Origin: Ecdyonurus torrentis
Taxonomy: Eukaryota; Arthropoda; Insecta; Ephemeroptera; Heptageniidae
Assembly: GCA_949318235.1 (NCBI GenBank)
Contig: OX439130.1
Span: 39,634,335-39,698,334 of the forward strand
Direction of reading: 5' to 3'
Length of the DNA: 64,000 bases
A program made the translations under genes and the position numbers. Shown here piece by piece: positions 1-13,728 of this stretch. Below the pieces are notes generated by a model, which was not told where the DNA came from, ran no database searches, and worked only from the letters and a program-made list of their open reading frames with translations. Within the stretch, counting starts at the first letter, position 1; each line of letters starts with the position of its first letter.

Positions 1-513
1 AACAATTTTTTGAACTTAGAATTTTATTAAAATTTTTAGATTTTCATTCCTCTCTATATGTGAATACGTTGAATAAAAAAAAATGAATGTCTCATGTAAA
101 CGTATCTTCATATTTCAGAGAGATACCCTCCATTCAAGCAGTTTTCATAATTAAAATTTATTCTCTCATTATTGTGTCTAAATATTTAGTCAAAATTTAA
201 TTTTATGTTCATAATCCTCTCATATAAAAATTGCTTATCAAATATATTTAAAAAAAAAAAATACTGATAATTTTTTATGTATTTTTCATGTAATTTTTTT
301 AAGTGTTAATTACTCGTAGTAAGAGATAAGACAAAACATTTTCTGGTGTTGAGAAATTATTACATAGTTGATAAAAAAAAATTATATGTATAAAAAAATG
401 GACAATTTCTCCCCCACTTTTTTCATCTTCTCAGCGTATTTAGCAAAAAAAAATTTATATAAAATTATATAATAAATTAAAAATAAAAAAATAAAAGCAG
501 AATTTTATGTACT

Positions 514-545
<32 letters not shown>

Positions 546-1950
546 TAATCTATAGTTTTTGTTTGCTTTTTATGTATTATTATAGTTGCGGTCTGGACAT
601 TTTTTTTATCAAAATAATAATTTTTTGTTGTATTTCTTTCAATTAACCTTGCAAATCCAGAGGTTGAAATTTTTTATAAATTAACCTGAAAAAAACTGCA
701 TATATTTACTTTTTAGTAATTGAAACTATAATCTACAAACTTCAGTATTATAAATTTCTAGACCGGACCTTTAATAAAACATAACATGTTATCAATGTAA
801 AAATTACTGTGAGCATTAACAAAATAAATAAAATAGAAAGTATAAATCTCTTTAAAAAAAAACTATTTTATATGTCACGAATAATTTTTTAGCTGCTATA
901 TTTTTCCTGGTAATAAGAGATAACACAAAATAATTTTAATGTTGTTAGTTCACGATCAGAGAAATATTTTTATTTAAAAATTGAGAAAATTATCAACTAC
1001 TTATCATCTTTGTTGGAAGTATAGCAGGTAAAAAATAATAATAATAAAAAAAATAATACCAATTTCAATATAATAAGAAGTAAATTACTGGGTAAAATAA
1101 AAATAGAATATCATGCAAACCAAATATACATAGATTGAATTTTTAATCTAAAAATAATTTAGTTTAAAAATAAATATTTTATAGTTATTATTTTTAAAGT
1201 CAATAAATATATATCACCAATTTGACATGTCTATGTTATCTGTTTTGAAGAAAGGGAGGATTCTATGAAAACATAAATTTTGTATTTTAAAATATCTCTA
1301 ACGTTGTTTGTTTTCTATTTGTTAAAATAAATAGAAGTTTTGTTTGTTTTCATTATAAAATTGCTTAAAATAAATTAATAATAAAAACACAAAGATGGAT
1401 TTCAATGTTTTTATTATTATTATTATTTTGAAATATTGAATTATGACAAATAATAACAATCATTAAAACAACATTTAGACTATTTTCTTCACTTTTCTTG
1501 TATGCTATTTTTGTTTCGGATAATAAATTTGAATTTCAAAGTTTAAAAGAAAAAAATACTTCAAATATATGGTCGCTTTTATCAAAACTAATCTTGATGG
1601 GGAAAATTAAAAACTTCACAAATTTTCATATTTTGACAACTATAACTGAGCTGACATTTATTTTTTTTACCCAGTATTAAAATATAGAATAATGGTATTC
1701 TTAAAAAAAAAAAAAAAAAAATCTTATAATAGTTGTAAATAATATATCTTATGTATGTAAATAAATTTTAAATTATTTTTTTAAATAAAAAAAAATTGAA
1801 CTGTATCACGATTAGTGAGAAAGTAAATAACCAAACATTGCAAAGACAATTGAAAGTGAAACAAATTAACATGTAAATACATTAGAAATTTAAATAATAA
1901 TATTAATATAATAAGGTTGGATTTCTCTCAAGTTCTGATTAATGTAAAAC
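1..1950. other. AT-rich non-coding stretch
   Basis: I see no gene here. The sequence is dominated by A and T runs, including a T30 run at 515-544 and an A19 run at 1703-1721. The one frame of about 60 codons (1498-1680) is low-complexity, has no recognisable domain and shows no composition shift from its surroundings. Confidence 0.6.
515..544. repeat. poly-T run (T30)
   Basis: Uninterrupted thymine run. No retroposon body is recognisable on either side, so it may be a simple homopolymer or the tail of a minus-strand insertion too decayed to identify. Confidence 0.9.
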
Positions 1951-1954
1951 AATA

Positions 1955-2030
1955 TGTTTTTTAGCCTGCTGTGGAGAGCACAAAACTAAATTAATCATGG
2001 CGTCACGAGTTTGAATCACGTGATATTTGC
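1955..2030 (+). repeat. tRNA-derived SINE head (candidate)
   Basis: A tRNA-like RNA polymerase III promoter can be read. TAGCCTGCTGTGGAGAGCAC at about 1962-1981 resembles an A box followed by the D-arm, and GAGTTTGAATCACG at 2007-2020 resembles a B box (consensus GGTTCGAATCC) inside a T-arm-like stem (CACGAGTTTGAATCACGTG). The A-B spacing of about 45 nt fits a tRNA. A full acceptor stem is not evident, so I read it as a decayed tRNA-derived SINE head, not a working tRNA gene. The body downstream is AT-rich and its 3' end cannot be set. Confidence 0.45.
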
Positions 2031-2059
2031 GACTGCAATAATAAAGAACAATAATCAAT

Positions 2060-4140
2060 TATTTATTTTTTCTTTAATGTTTTTTAAAATGTGTTGACAC
2101 TTATTTTTGTCTTTGGAGAACTTGTAAAAACTTACAGTTAGGCCTAAATATGTATTTTTTTTGTTTTGTTTTTAATTAGACAAAAACATGAGAATGAAGT
2201 TTGTACGTCATAAATTTCAATGAAAAAGAGGCGTTTTTGTAACTGTTTGTAATTTATATTTGTTTTTTTGTTTGTTTGTTATTTCAGAAAAAAAATATAT
2301 ATCATTATTCAAGATTTATAATCATATTATAAAATAAATTAGTTGAAAATGTTTACATTCCAATTTTTTTATATAATGAATGAACATTTAAATTAAATTA
2401 AAATGTTTTGAATAACAATTAAAATATTTGTTGTTGGAGTAACTATGTCACAACATTTTGTTAATTAAGTCATAAATCAATATACAAAATTTGTATCATT
2501 GAATTCATATATACACAAATATATCAACGATTACAAAAAAATATAAGTTTTCATAACATTGTTGATTTCTATGCAGTTCTAGTAACGTACTGTGATTCTA
2601 TACTTGTGCGTCAGTATTTAAGTATAAAATTTAATTAGAGAGTTAATTGTAAATATGTAATCAAGCCCCCCCACGTGCTCTATTATAGACTGAAAAAGTA
2701 TCCTAGCTGCTAACGCTAAACACCCATCAAACTTCTGTTTACCTTCTCAATTTTTACTGAAAATAATATTTCAAAATATAATAGTAAAATGCAAATTATA
2801 TTTGAAACTTTTTTTTTTCTTCATAATTTCCAGATTGAGGTAAAGAGAAGTTTATCGCAGTCTTCTCAAACGTTATTCCTATTATCACTTACTTGAAAAA
2901 AATAATTTAAAATGAGTTCTAAATTTAATTTCTCATTTTTTTTTCAAATATAATTTTAAATAATAAATTCAAAAGAATATTGAATATAGGTGATCGTATA
3001 AGTACGATCACTGTATTGTATTATCTGTGCTTCAATATTAATATTATTTTAATTGGAAATTTTTAATTACGTAGATGCTTCAGTTTATCACATCTATGTA
3101 AATCCTCTTGATAAATTCTTTGAATTTAATAAACTTTTTACATTTATTAATATGAATAACGTAAAGCTGCAACGCAAAATATATTTGTTATATATATATA
3201 GATATCAAGCTGTATATATGTAAGCCAGCATGTATATAATATGACTTTTGTTAATGCTCTCAGAAAGTAGAATCAAGTTTTTTTGTAAGCAGTATTTGTA
3301 TGAAAAAAAAAAAACGCTGATAATCATCCTCCAAATGCAAGAGGAAATAAAAATTGTATAAATTCTCCCCCCCCCCCCCCAAATCCTCATCAAATCTTCA
3401 CAATTATCCCCAAAAATGAACGTGATAAAATATTATTAAAATAAAAAAATCTGTGTGGTAAGTACATCGTGTGTTTTATTTAAAAATCCATAACTTTTCT
3501 CATTAGAGTAGTGAAAGTTTATATATAAATTTTAGTATATTTATCTTATAATGAAAATTAAGGAATGGGTATCAATCTCATACAAACCATAAATCATTAT
3601 CAATTACTTAATACTAAAACAAATAGACTTATTTAAATAAAATCAAAATATATTATTAATGTTTACGTGGATTATAATTATTATCCTTCAAAACCACTCG
3701 TATTTTTTTCCGGAGTTTTAATTATTTAAATATAACCATTGGAAAGTAGAACGCTCAGATTCAATTTAAATGGCATAATTTCCGATACTAGTTGTACTTA
3801 TATATACTTATACAGTGGTAATGAATAATAATTTGAATGTGTTCTCTCTTCAGTATTCTTTATAATGTCATGTAATTTTAAAGTTAATACAATATAATTA
3901 TAGAAAAGATTTTTTGTTCTTCATATTTAAGTTACATAATGGCATCAAGTAATTTAGTATTCTAATCAAGAAAGATTCAACTTAATTTGAATTAAAGTTT
4001 GTAATTAGAGAATAATCTGTTGGGGGTTTCATTAAAATAACAAAATAACCTTTTTTTTTTCTTTTTGTGTAAAAATTATTTTAACTTGTTTTTGTACTTA
4101 TATATTTTATTCTCCCACAAAAAAAAAGAATGTGAGTCAG
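2060..4140. other. AT-rich non-coding stretch with C14 run
   Basis: No gene is supportable. Local features are a short perfect hairpin at 2990-3011 (9-bp stem GTGATCGTA, 4-nt loop) and a C14 run at 3367-3380. The 62-codon minus-strand frame over 3205-3393 simply reads through the C run. Confidence 0.55.
3367..3380. repeat. poly-C run (C14)
   Basis: Uninterrupted cytosine run in otherwise AT-rich sequence. Confidence 0.9.
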
Positions 4141-4143
4141 TCT

Positions 4144-4147
<4 letters not shown>

Positions 4148-4221
<74 letters not shown>
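4148..4221. repeat. (GA)n microsatellite
   Basis: About 37 dinucleotide copies without visible interruption; purine on the plus strand. Confidence 0.97.
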
Positions 4222-4226
<5 letters not shown>

Positions 4227-5275
4227 AATTAAAATTGTTTTCCATTTACAAAATAAAATTTTGCTGTTTCTCTTCTCTTCTCTCCACTTTTTATTCTTCT
4301 TTTTTTTTCACATATTATTTTCCGTATGAATGGTCTGCATAAATAAAATCTGTAGAAACAAAAAAACTACAAACATTTGTTTTTTTTACAAGAACAGAAA
4401 ATAAAACACTGAAAAAAAAATATATATAATCTCGTTTCGAATCATTGATATAATGCATACAAAGTTTAATTTTCTCTTATATTTGTCCGAGTAATTGGAT
4501 TCTCATATGATTGCATTCAATGTAAAATCTTTTGTTTAAGATTGTTATACCTTCCAATGATTTCTACGTTTTAAATGATTTGCTTGAGAAACAATGATAT
4601 TAGAAACTAAAGAAAAATATATGTTAAGTCTATTCTACGAACATTGAAATTATAAATTAAAATTTTCTGATGCATTATTACGTTTAATTTTTCTTCTTCC
4701 AATTTCACATACTATGTAATGCTGTTCGTAAACTCTATTTTCTATTGCTAAAATGATTATTAACTATGGTAATTTAAATGTAATGTGCATTTTTTGTAAC
4801 AAAACGTTAACGAAAAACACCATAGTATTAATTGTAGCAGAGAATGGTTTTATTGTTTTATATCCTGCTAGAAAGTCACTTGAAAAAGATTTACATGCTA
4901 AATTTAGTTTTATTTTTTTATTGGAGAAATATTTTCGTAGCATCACTCTCTACTCAAGCAAAACAAATGAATCAAGAACTAGCGTCTAGATTTCTTTCTC
5001 TTTTTTTCTCCGTGTATTCATAACGCGAGCAGAAAATTTTTTTTGTGCTATTTTGACTGCAGTATCTTTTACTATGAATGCTCTATAAGGGGAATTTTAT
5101 AAATAATCACGCAATATTTCATTTTAACCATTTGTATTATTACATTAGAGCTGTTAGCGCTTTTATTTCATTGCATTTTATACAAAAATTTTATGTGTTG
5201 ACATAATTCCTTTTAATTGGACAATTCGTTTACATTTTTATGCGTGTTTTAACGGTAAATTTTCTCTGCATTGTA

Positions 5276-5296
5276 TTTTTTTTTTTTTTTTTTTTT
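5276..5296. repeat. poly-T run (T21)
   Basis: Uninterrupted thymine run. Confidence 0.9.
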
Positions 5297-5535
5297 CTTT
5301 TATGTCATTTAGAGAAAACAGAATAGAGTGCCTTTGTTTGTCTCCCAACTTTTTGTTTGTTATATTATTTACTACATGCATTAGTATTCTTGTCCCGCTG
5401 CAGTGTCAAATTGCAGTCAGTTTCTCGTATCATATTTTGTAATGTTAAATGACGTCATCTAAATGTTACAAATAGTTATTCATTTTGAGAAATTTGTAGC
5501 TATGGTAGAGTTAAGATTACTTAACATAAAGAGCC

Positions 5536-5565
5536 TTTTTTTTTCTTTTTTTTTTTTTTTTTTTT
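5536..5565. repeat. poly-T run with one C
   Basis: Thirty-base thymine run interrupted once, at 5545. Confidence 0.9.
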
Positions 5566-6610
5566 CAAATTTATTTTTAAATTGAAGTCTTATTTTAAAT
5601 GTCTATAAAAAAATTTAATTTAATTTTAGTATAGCTATTCATTTACAATAATGTTAATACATGTAAAACAAACGAACACTATACATTCTTTTCCATTAGT
5701 CATGTAACGGCTGCGATGGCTTGCCGTTATTTCCCTAATTAAGGTAGCGCAACGCAACTTGGTACAGGTAGAGGGAAAATAATAAATAATTTTTGAGGTG
5801 TTGTTTTTATATTTACCCTAATTTAAATTTGAAGGGTATAAAAAGCACCCTGAACCCATAAATCATTTTTTCAGGGTGAACCAGCCCATGTTAAAGTGAA
5901 AATAAAAAATAATAACAGTTAAAGTTTTTAAAATTTAACCAAATTTTAGTAAAAAAATATAGCAAAAACAATGGTAACAAATTAAATTACCCTCGACCTC
6001 ACTCTGACCCTTAAAAAGGGTTGCTTACGATTATAGCTGTCAGAATTATATATTCTAACTCTTTTAACATTGTAGAAGGTTAGGCCATACTCAAGTTTAA
6101 CAAGTAACCGGAAGTTGACCGGTAGTAACGGAAGTAGTTCAGTTAGAGCAATAGAGACATATTTGCATACATAACGTACTAAGCAACAAAAATAGTTTGC
6201 AATATTGATAATTAATGCAATTTAATGTAAAAAAAAATACTAAATAGAAATGAAAGGAAAAATCATTTTCACACTATCATGCATGCAAACTGTATAATTT
6301 TAATAATTAATATTTTTATTTAGTTTGTACAAATATATAAATTTAATTTAGCAAATATTTTTTTCCTCTATAACACTTCTTTCTCAGATTTTTCTCTCCA
6401 TGTGTCAAAACAATTTAGCACTTCTACAACGAAGAGTATTTTCGTCGCTAGCTAAAAATAAAAATGACATACTTTCTTTGTATAAGTCCATTATCTTTTA
6501 ATAATTTTTGTAGCCAACAACTCTGCTTGTGACAAATACAAATAAAAAATAATAAGAAATATGTCGCAGAAAGAACTGAGAAGGAAAAAAAAGTTGACCG
6601 TTGTAGCAAA

Positions 6611-6725
<115 letters not shown>

Positions 6726-6959
6726 TCGATAAAACGAGTGGACAATCGTGAACAAAAAAAAGTACACTTCTAGAAGTAGAGAAAGCAATGTGCCCACAAA
6801 GCGACAAAATATTATAAACTTTTGTGAGAATCGTATTTTGTTGTTTATTGTTGTAGCGTGTGTTTTGCTTCACTCTGATTTCTATCTAACACATACGCAC
6901 TATGTAGACGCACACAAGGGACTTATAAGTTGTGGTAAGACTTTGTGTAAGGCAAAGTA

Positions 6960-7570
6960 ATAGTGCAAAGCGGGAAAATTTATTAAAAATAAGCAGATGT
7001 GTATTACATGAAAAAATAACTTCAAATAACATATTTTATTAAATTAAATTTTTAAGTTATACCTTTTGTGGTCTCTCAATAAAAACAATTTATTATTATT
7101 ATTTAAATTATTATTTTCATGGTTAATCGAAACACATATAATTTGAAGCTGTTTTATAATTATTGTGCGCTCATTTGTAAAAAAATTATAATAGAAAACA
7201 TCTTCCTATTATTTTTATTATAAAAATAAGCTTGACAGAATATTCAAAATATATTTTTTAAGCAACATTAAATGTTTGATAAGAATATGAATAAATTATT
7301 ATAAACTATAAAAATAATTTTTGAAATAATTTAACAGATGTTATAATATAAATTAAAATTAATTATACGCATTCAAAGAGCATTTGATTTTCAACCCTTT
7401 TTCTACATTGAAATGTTTTAGAAATTCGTAGAAATTTCACAATTTATAATATTATGATTTTATTTTTCTGATGACTAGTAAAAAGTTTTGTGGTTTATTC
7501 ATTGACTTTGGTGAGTGATATTAAAACTTTGCTACATCGTCTTTGTGTGGAATGTTTCTGATCATGGCGA
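6960..7570. other. AT-rich non-coding stretch
   Basis: No gene, RNA or mobile element recognised between the GA tract and the poly-G run. Confidence 0.55.
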
Positions 7571-7578
7571 GAGAAGGA

Positions 7579-7579
<1 letters not shown>

Positions 7580-7608
<29 letters not shown>
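7580..7608. repeat. poly-G run (G29)
   Basis: Twenty-nine uninterrupted guanines, followed at about 7619-7640 by an imperfect AGC-rich stretch. The plus-strand frame through it (poly-Gly) has no support as a gene. A run like this can form G-quadruplex structures and is prone to length error in sequencing. Confidence 0.93.
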
Positions 7609-7609
<1 letters not shown>

Positions 7610-7719
7610 TGTGGGCAAAGCAGCAGCAATAGCAGCAGCAACCGATATTAAAACAAAATCACAGTTGCTTGAAAACGCAATTGAACGTAAAGGAATGTGG
7701 AACACAGACAAAACTTAAT

Positions 7720-8861
7720 TGAATTACTTGAGAATGTCATAAAGTCACGAAATTTCAATTTCACTTCTGGAGACTTACAAATACTTTATAATATCTTAAA
7801 TCGAGTCTATTTCCATTATAATTATATCTTCATGTTATTAGCTGTAAAATTCTATAAAATATAGTACTGCATTTTGTCGCCAGTAGTGACTATTTTACGC
7901 TTTAATTCTACGGAATTTTCAAATAAAAAGTTTTTTTTGTTTAATTTTACATAAAAAGCTCTAAAATAAAAAAAACTGCTGTTCAATAAAGAGTAATTAT
8001 ACATCATAATAAAAGAAGTAAAATTATGGTATATTTAACTACATCCAGCACTAACAGTAAATACTAAAAAAAAAGTACAATAAAGTATTTGCAAAGTTTT
8101 AAAGCAAAACCTGTTACATTTTTATTTATTTAATTACTTATTCTTATTTTATTTTAATAATATATAAATAATTTTAGGAATTTCATATATACGTAACAAA
8201 ATTTGCTTGACTTTATAAAACGTAAATTAACTTCCATATTTGCAATAGAAAGCATTTATATACAACACTTTTTATATAATATATCATTCTATGGTTATAA
8301 AAATAACACAGTGAACACCCATAAAAGTTACCCTTTGAAAGTTTAACTAACACACAGGTAACAATATATTATGGACAATATTTTTTAACAATATACATAG
8401 AAAATATTAACACAACAGTGTATAGTTTCATTGTTTTTGACACAACAATGTTCGTGTTAACTCACAGTTTTGTCACGTTTAACATGGGTATTTTACGTCC
8501 CCTAGACACTTCACGTTCAAAAAGTCATGTTTAATTATTAAATTTTAATTTATTAGTTTGATATTATATATAGAAGGTATGAAAGTGAAAGCATGTGTCG
8601 ATAATTAATAAATTTTAAGCTAAATTATTTTATAGAAAATGAGGATAAAATTCTCAATTTTAATAATAATAATAATAATATCATAGAAATATTACAGAAG
8701 CTTTTACTATATTTTATAATGTACAAAGCACGTTGTACTTTAATAATAATTATGACAATTATTATTATTTTTAATATTATTATATTTTCAGAAGTTATAA
8801 TAATAGTTTTTGCTGTTTTGTATGATGAAATTGTCTATTTGTTTTTAACTACTATTACTAT

Positions 8862-8894
<33 letters not shown>

Positions 8895-9250
8895 ACTAAA
8901 TGAAACATGTTCCATAAAAATAACTCTAGCATATGTAAATTTTTTTTGGACATTTTGTATGAATATTAATGTTTCTTTATTTTATTTTAATCACTTTTAA
9001 AAAAATAAAAAATAAATAAAAACGTTTTGATGTATTTTATTTGAATGAAAAAGTTATGTTTTCTGTTATTTAATGCAGAGCAACATCGGTACCAAAAGAA
9101 AAATTGGATTTTGATTATAATATATAGAATAAAGATGTCATACATAAAAAAGATCAACCTCATTATTTTGTGACTTAAATCACAGTGTAATGATACCTTC
9201 AAGTCACGACCGATGACAACTTTGACCTTTTCTTTTTACACTTACGTAAG
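7720..9250. other. AT-rich non-coding stretch with (TA)n
   Basis: No gene recognised. Contains an (TA)n tract at 8867-8894 and short ATT/AAT runs. Confidence 0.55.
8867..8894. repeat. (TA)n microsatellite
   Basis: About 14 dinucleotide copies. Confidence 0.9.
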
Positions 9251-9258
9251 ATGCTGCC

Positions 9259-9284
9259 AAAAAAAAAAAAAAAAAAAAAAAAAA
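9259..9284. repeat. poly-A run (A26)
   Basis: Uninterrupted adenine run after the sequence GATGCTGCC. It could be a plus-strand retroposon tail, but no body or target duplication is evident. Confidence 0.88.
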
Positions 9285-9289
9285 TGATG

Positions 9290-12050
9290 TGCGCAGTTGA
9301 AAAACATTACGCCTCGTGATCGTCATTATTTTTATCCCAGAAGTTTCAATGTCAAAGATCCACGTATAAAGTATTGTGTATAATAGTTTGCAAGTTCATC
9401 TTAAACCATATAAACATGACGCAACTGAAAGAAAGGAATATAACAAAGTAAAAGAACAATTTAGCGTTAATAATTCATTGCTCAAGAGTAAGTTTCTATT
9501 TTTCTTATATGGCCAGTGACCCAAATATCTTGCTCGGATTGCACTTTTTCCCCCCAAGATGAAGTGATCAGATCTTTTATTATACGTATCTTGTCTGTAG
9601 TATACGCTTCAGTTATACAATTCGTTCACCTTGTTAAAGCCTTCGACTTTTATAATATTAATACTCTATAGCGATATTATAAAAATGTAATACGTAATTT
9701 CTATAATATTACCATTACTAAATAAAAAAACTTTAATTTATTTGAATATTTTTCTGGAGTTGAGGTAAATTTTATATAACTTAACAAAATATTTCATTCA
9801 TGATTGAATGTAACAAAAATTTAAAGTATATACCATTAAAACCATTTGCTGTTTTAAAATATCGTAAAAATAATTAAACTATTTTAAAAATATAATTTTA
9901 ATCCAAACGTAATAAAAAAAAATAATTCAGTGGTTTTGGAGAGAATTTGATTTTTTTTAAATAAAAATGCATAATTAGATTTCTTAAAGTTTCTTGTTAT
10001 TTTAAATTGAAATATGTATAATACTATATATAGTTTAACTTTATTTAAATTGTTCCTTTGATTTTTTTTCTTTATTATGTTGAATGTTGAAACAATGATT
10101 TAATTTGATTTTAGTTAATTAAACACGAGTTAATAACTTCCACAATGGTGGAGTGGTTTCTTGAGATAACATTGCCTCCCTCTCTCAGTTGACACTTCAC
10201 GCAATCAAACTTAAGGACGAGATAAACAATTGAGTTTTCACTTGCGTGAGCCACAATTGACCAGATTTCTACCCTCAATTGTTAGCAACAATGAAACCTT
10301 TCACTTTGTATAGGACAAACACCTCTCTTAGCTAGTTTCTCAAACTACATAACGCGTATAAAACTATTTTTCAGAAGTACTAAAAAAAAGTCATAAAGTT
10401 ATTTTCTCAAACTTCCAAAGAAAAAGCTATACTAACTAGCTGTACAGTTTCATACATATAGCTACTACAGCTTCATAGCTTTGTGAAAGTAAAATTAATT
10501 TCAATTCTAGCAATTTTGGAGCAAAAATTATAACGTTTTTAATAGAAATGCAGATACTTAAGTTGAGTTCTATTTTTCTCTCACATACCGTATGTATATT
10601 ACTACTGTACATAATACTGTATATAAATATACGTACTAGTATTATGTCACAACACAAAAAGTATTTAAAATGCCGTTTATCATTATCATAACATATTGAA
10701 TAAAATACGTTTAATGCTATTTTGTTTTTTACTTATAAAAATTTTTTTTTAAGGAACTTAAATAATTACACATAATATTTAATCCAATTTGAAGTATAAT
10801 GCATTTATTATCATTATTTTAGATTTATCAAATGAATTTATAATATATAAAATTTAAAAGCTGATTATAATCCTTATATTTTAATTAACATTTCTTAAGT
10901 GTATAAGTGACTTTTTATATAATAATATTTAGTTTATCAGCAAGAATCTGAGAAAATAAAAGGTTTAGTAATAAAATTAAGGTAATTTCGTCATATCTGA
11001 ATTATCGACTTAAGTTTACTTGCGTGTTAGTGCTGCTAATTTCTCTCAATTTATAACTTTAAAACAAAAACTTCCTCCACTTGTGCACGCAAAAATATCA
11101 TAACCTTCGCTTTTACTTTATTTCAAGTACTTCAATTAGGTAATTTCTATTCAAGAAAAACGTAATTTAAATTAAAGGCAAATTACTTAATAAATATTAT
11201 ATGTAAATATTGAAAAACGTAACTTTAAGGAGTATTATTATTATAGTATAATATATAAATTATGCATATGCACTGTGAATAATATATGCAGCCTGTATCA
11301 ATGCTAATTTTTTGGTCGCACACATTAAAACTTCTTGGCTGTTTTCATTTTGTCTTTCTTTTTACTTTAATTATGTGTGGATCTTGGACGTGGACGTCTT
11401 TGGCTCGTGCTCCTTTACAATTAAGTTACCGTGTAGCCCAGAAATACGAAATGGTTCACATCTCGAGGAAGAGTCTCGACTAGTCAAAATGCCCTTAAGA
11501 CAGAGCCGCGAGTGGATTACAATCATTTACAAGTGACACATGTCAACAGCACATGAAAGCATGGGTCAGTAAAAAAAAACGTATATGGCATAAAACAACA
11601 AATTTTAATTCCACAAAATATAACATAATACCTAACTTATAAATCTCAATATATTTTTTTTATTTAAATTATAATAACAGATTATACAAGCAAATTATTA
11701 CATAATACTTCCGTATAATTTAGCCACATCATATTAAATTTGCTTACAGAATTCATAAAAAATACTTTTACTTTAAAAGTGTTCACACAATTAAAATGAA
11801 ATTCGTGCTATATTTACAATATTATATATTATTAAATAAATTAATCGTATTCATTCAAGCATATTTAAAAAAAAAATACAATTGAAAGTTTCACACAATA
11901 CAATTTAATTATTATTGTATGAATATATATACCTATATAGAATAAAATATAATAATATATAACTGTCTTTTATTCTAACAATTATTATTAATAACATTTA
12001 AATGTCCTTGCTAAACGTATACTATATTTAGAAAAATGCTTTTAAAAAAG
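9290..12050. other. AT-rich non-coding stretch
   Basis: No gene is supportable. A 10-bp inverted repeat (AACAATTGAG at 10225-10234, CTCAATTGTT at 10274-10283) is the only local structure noted. Overlapping plus-strand frames at 11286-11536 differ in phase and carry no recognisable motif. Confidence 0.5.
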
Positions 12051-12054
12051 TATA

Positions 12055-12180
12055 TGGTAATTGTACTAGTTATCGGCAGCTAGGGATTTTTTTTCACACA
12101 ATCTGCGAGACCCTCCCCCCTCAAATTTTCATAAAAAAGTGTGAAAAATCGTTATCCACGGATAACTAGTACAATTACCA
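12055..12180. mobile_element. 126-bp MITE with TA target duplication
   Basis: Terminal inverted repeats of about 20 bp, TGGTAATTGTACTAGTTATC at the left end and its reverse complement at the right, enclose about 85 bp of unique sequence. TA dinucleotides flank the element at 12053-12054 and 12181-12182, as expected for a Tc1/mariner-type insertion. There is no coding capacity. Assignment to Tc1/mariner rests only on the TA and the size. Confidence 0.65.
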
Positions 12181-12189
12181 TAAGAAATG

Positions 12190-13420
12190 TACTCAGTAAT
12201 TAATATTACGTTAGTGATTCATTTAGGTGTCTTTAAATACGTGCTTACATACAATGGCTAAGAAACGAGATGTTTCACTGTATTTAAAAAATGGAATACA
12301 ATTATGAACATTTTAATAATAAAGAATTCGAAAAATCAACGTAAAAATCAATATAAATTAAAGATATTTTTATCGCGGATGCTGTCTTTACCGTATATTG
12401 AAAATACTTATTCTACATTTATTTTCATGAAAAGTTAGATGTAAATTTCTCTTATACATACTAAAATGGTATTAAACGTTATTTTCACACATTGCGTCAC
12501 ATTATATACTGATGGAGAAAAAGCTTGTAAATCTAAATGCGTGTTTTGTGACATGAAAACCCAGGCAAAATCCAAGTAAATGTTGACACTGGACTCATGA
12601 GCGTCGTTAAACAATGACAAGGTCGCGATAAAATTACATCATCAAATCAAACTGTAGTCGTAAAACTCGAGTGAGTGAATGAGTGAAGCTCACATGTTTT
12701 AACGCAGAAATAGAGTTATCAGGATATATTATATAGCTTTACTCTAATTTTGTAATAATATTAACTTGTTGAAAATATATATGGATATTTAAATAGTTAA
12801 TTAAGAAATGAAATTAAATTTACTTAAATACTTGCAATTATGTCTATGAATAAATTTTAAAATTAACATTAATGTACAGAAAATAATATAGAAATTTTGA
12901 ACCATAAAATTTTAAGACTTTTGATGCAGTAAAAATTATCTCAAATGATGAAATAAAAATAAAAATTTTATAAGTAAATTTGGTAGTTCAAAATTTTTTA
13001 ATGTCATGGTATACTGTAGTGTTCATACTATAATTTTTGGAGGGGGACAGCATGAGTTTTAAAACGATACAATAGAATTGTTTTTATGATATATATTTTA
13101 TTTGGATGGAAATCTAAAAATAATAATAAAAAAAAACTTAATTAACAACTTTTGAACATATTGCTTCAGATTAAAATAAATAGCAGAAAATAATCCTACA
13201 TGTGGTTCAGTAAGCTTCTAAATCGCCTACCATGATAGGCAGCTCGCGGTACAATTCTACCACTCCAGTTGCATACCCTCCAGGATATAAGACGTAGAAT
13301 TATTACTATTATTAGAATTCATTTTCAAATTTAACCTATATATAAGAAATAATAATATATAAAGTTCCATAAGTAAAAAAACATACTAGTTCAAAAATAT
13401 ATAAAAAGGAAATTTTAAAA
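12190..13420. other. AT-rich non-coding stretch
   Basis: No gene recognised. A less AT-rich patch at about 13200-13310 has a faint tRNA-like look on the minus strand, but I cannot identify paired A and B boxes. Confidence 0.5.
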
Positions 13421-13469
13421 TTATTATTTTTTTTTTTTTAATTATTTCAAACACACAAATATACAAAGT

Positions 13470-13497
13470 CCAACCAAGGCATAGCCTTATCGGTTGG
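13470..13497 (-). other. LINE 3'-terminal stem-loop
   Basis: CCAACC-gat-AAGGC pairs with GCCTT-GGTTGG across a 3-nt TAT loop. It sits immediately upstream of the A-rich tail, the position where the encoded reverse transcriptase of many LINEs recognises its template. Confidence 0.65.
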
Positions 13498-13604
13498 TTC
13501 ATTTATTGTTACACAATCATGTCTTATTATATTATATTACTACATATACATATTTTTTATTATATATATTTCAAAAGCAAATACAGTACGTATTTACACA
13601 AAAA

Positions 13605-13606
<2 letters not shown>

Positions 13607-13643
<37 letters not shown>
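13607..13643. repeat. poly-T run (T37)
   Basis: Uninterrupted thymine run lying inside the LINE 3' UTR (an A run in the element's own orientation). Confidence 0.92.
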
Positions 13644-13728
13644 CATTTAAGAGAAGTATTTTTATAATACAAGAAGCAAAAATTAATCATCATTAATCAA
13701 TACAAACAGCAAAAAATTGTTCAACATT

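Larger units (their letters stand above)
4230..6600. other. AT-rich non-coding stretch with moderate-complexity patch
   Basis: No gene is recognised. T-rich runs lie at 5276-5296 and 5536-5565. The patch at about 5700-6160 is less AT-biased and includes a small inverted repeat (GCACCCTGA ... TCAGGGTG near 5846-5880), but it has no open frame or family resemblance I can name. The overlapping frames around 4753-4989 on both strands are short and featureless. Confidence 0.5.

Noticed and set aside
5820..5880. GGGTATAAAAAGCACC as a TATA promoter
   Set aside because: There is no associated transcription unit or initiator. The adjacent CACCCTGA/TCAGGGTG pair is a small inverted repeat without further support.
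13200..13310. Minus-strand tRNA or SINE head
   Set aside because: A GTGGTAGAATTGTA-like string is suggestive, but no B box or cloverleaf pairing is evident.
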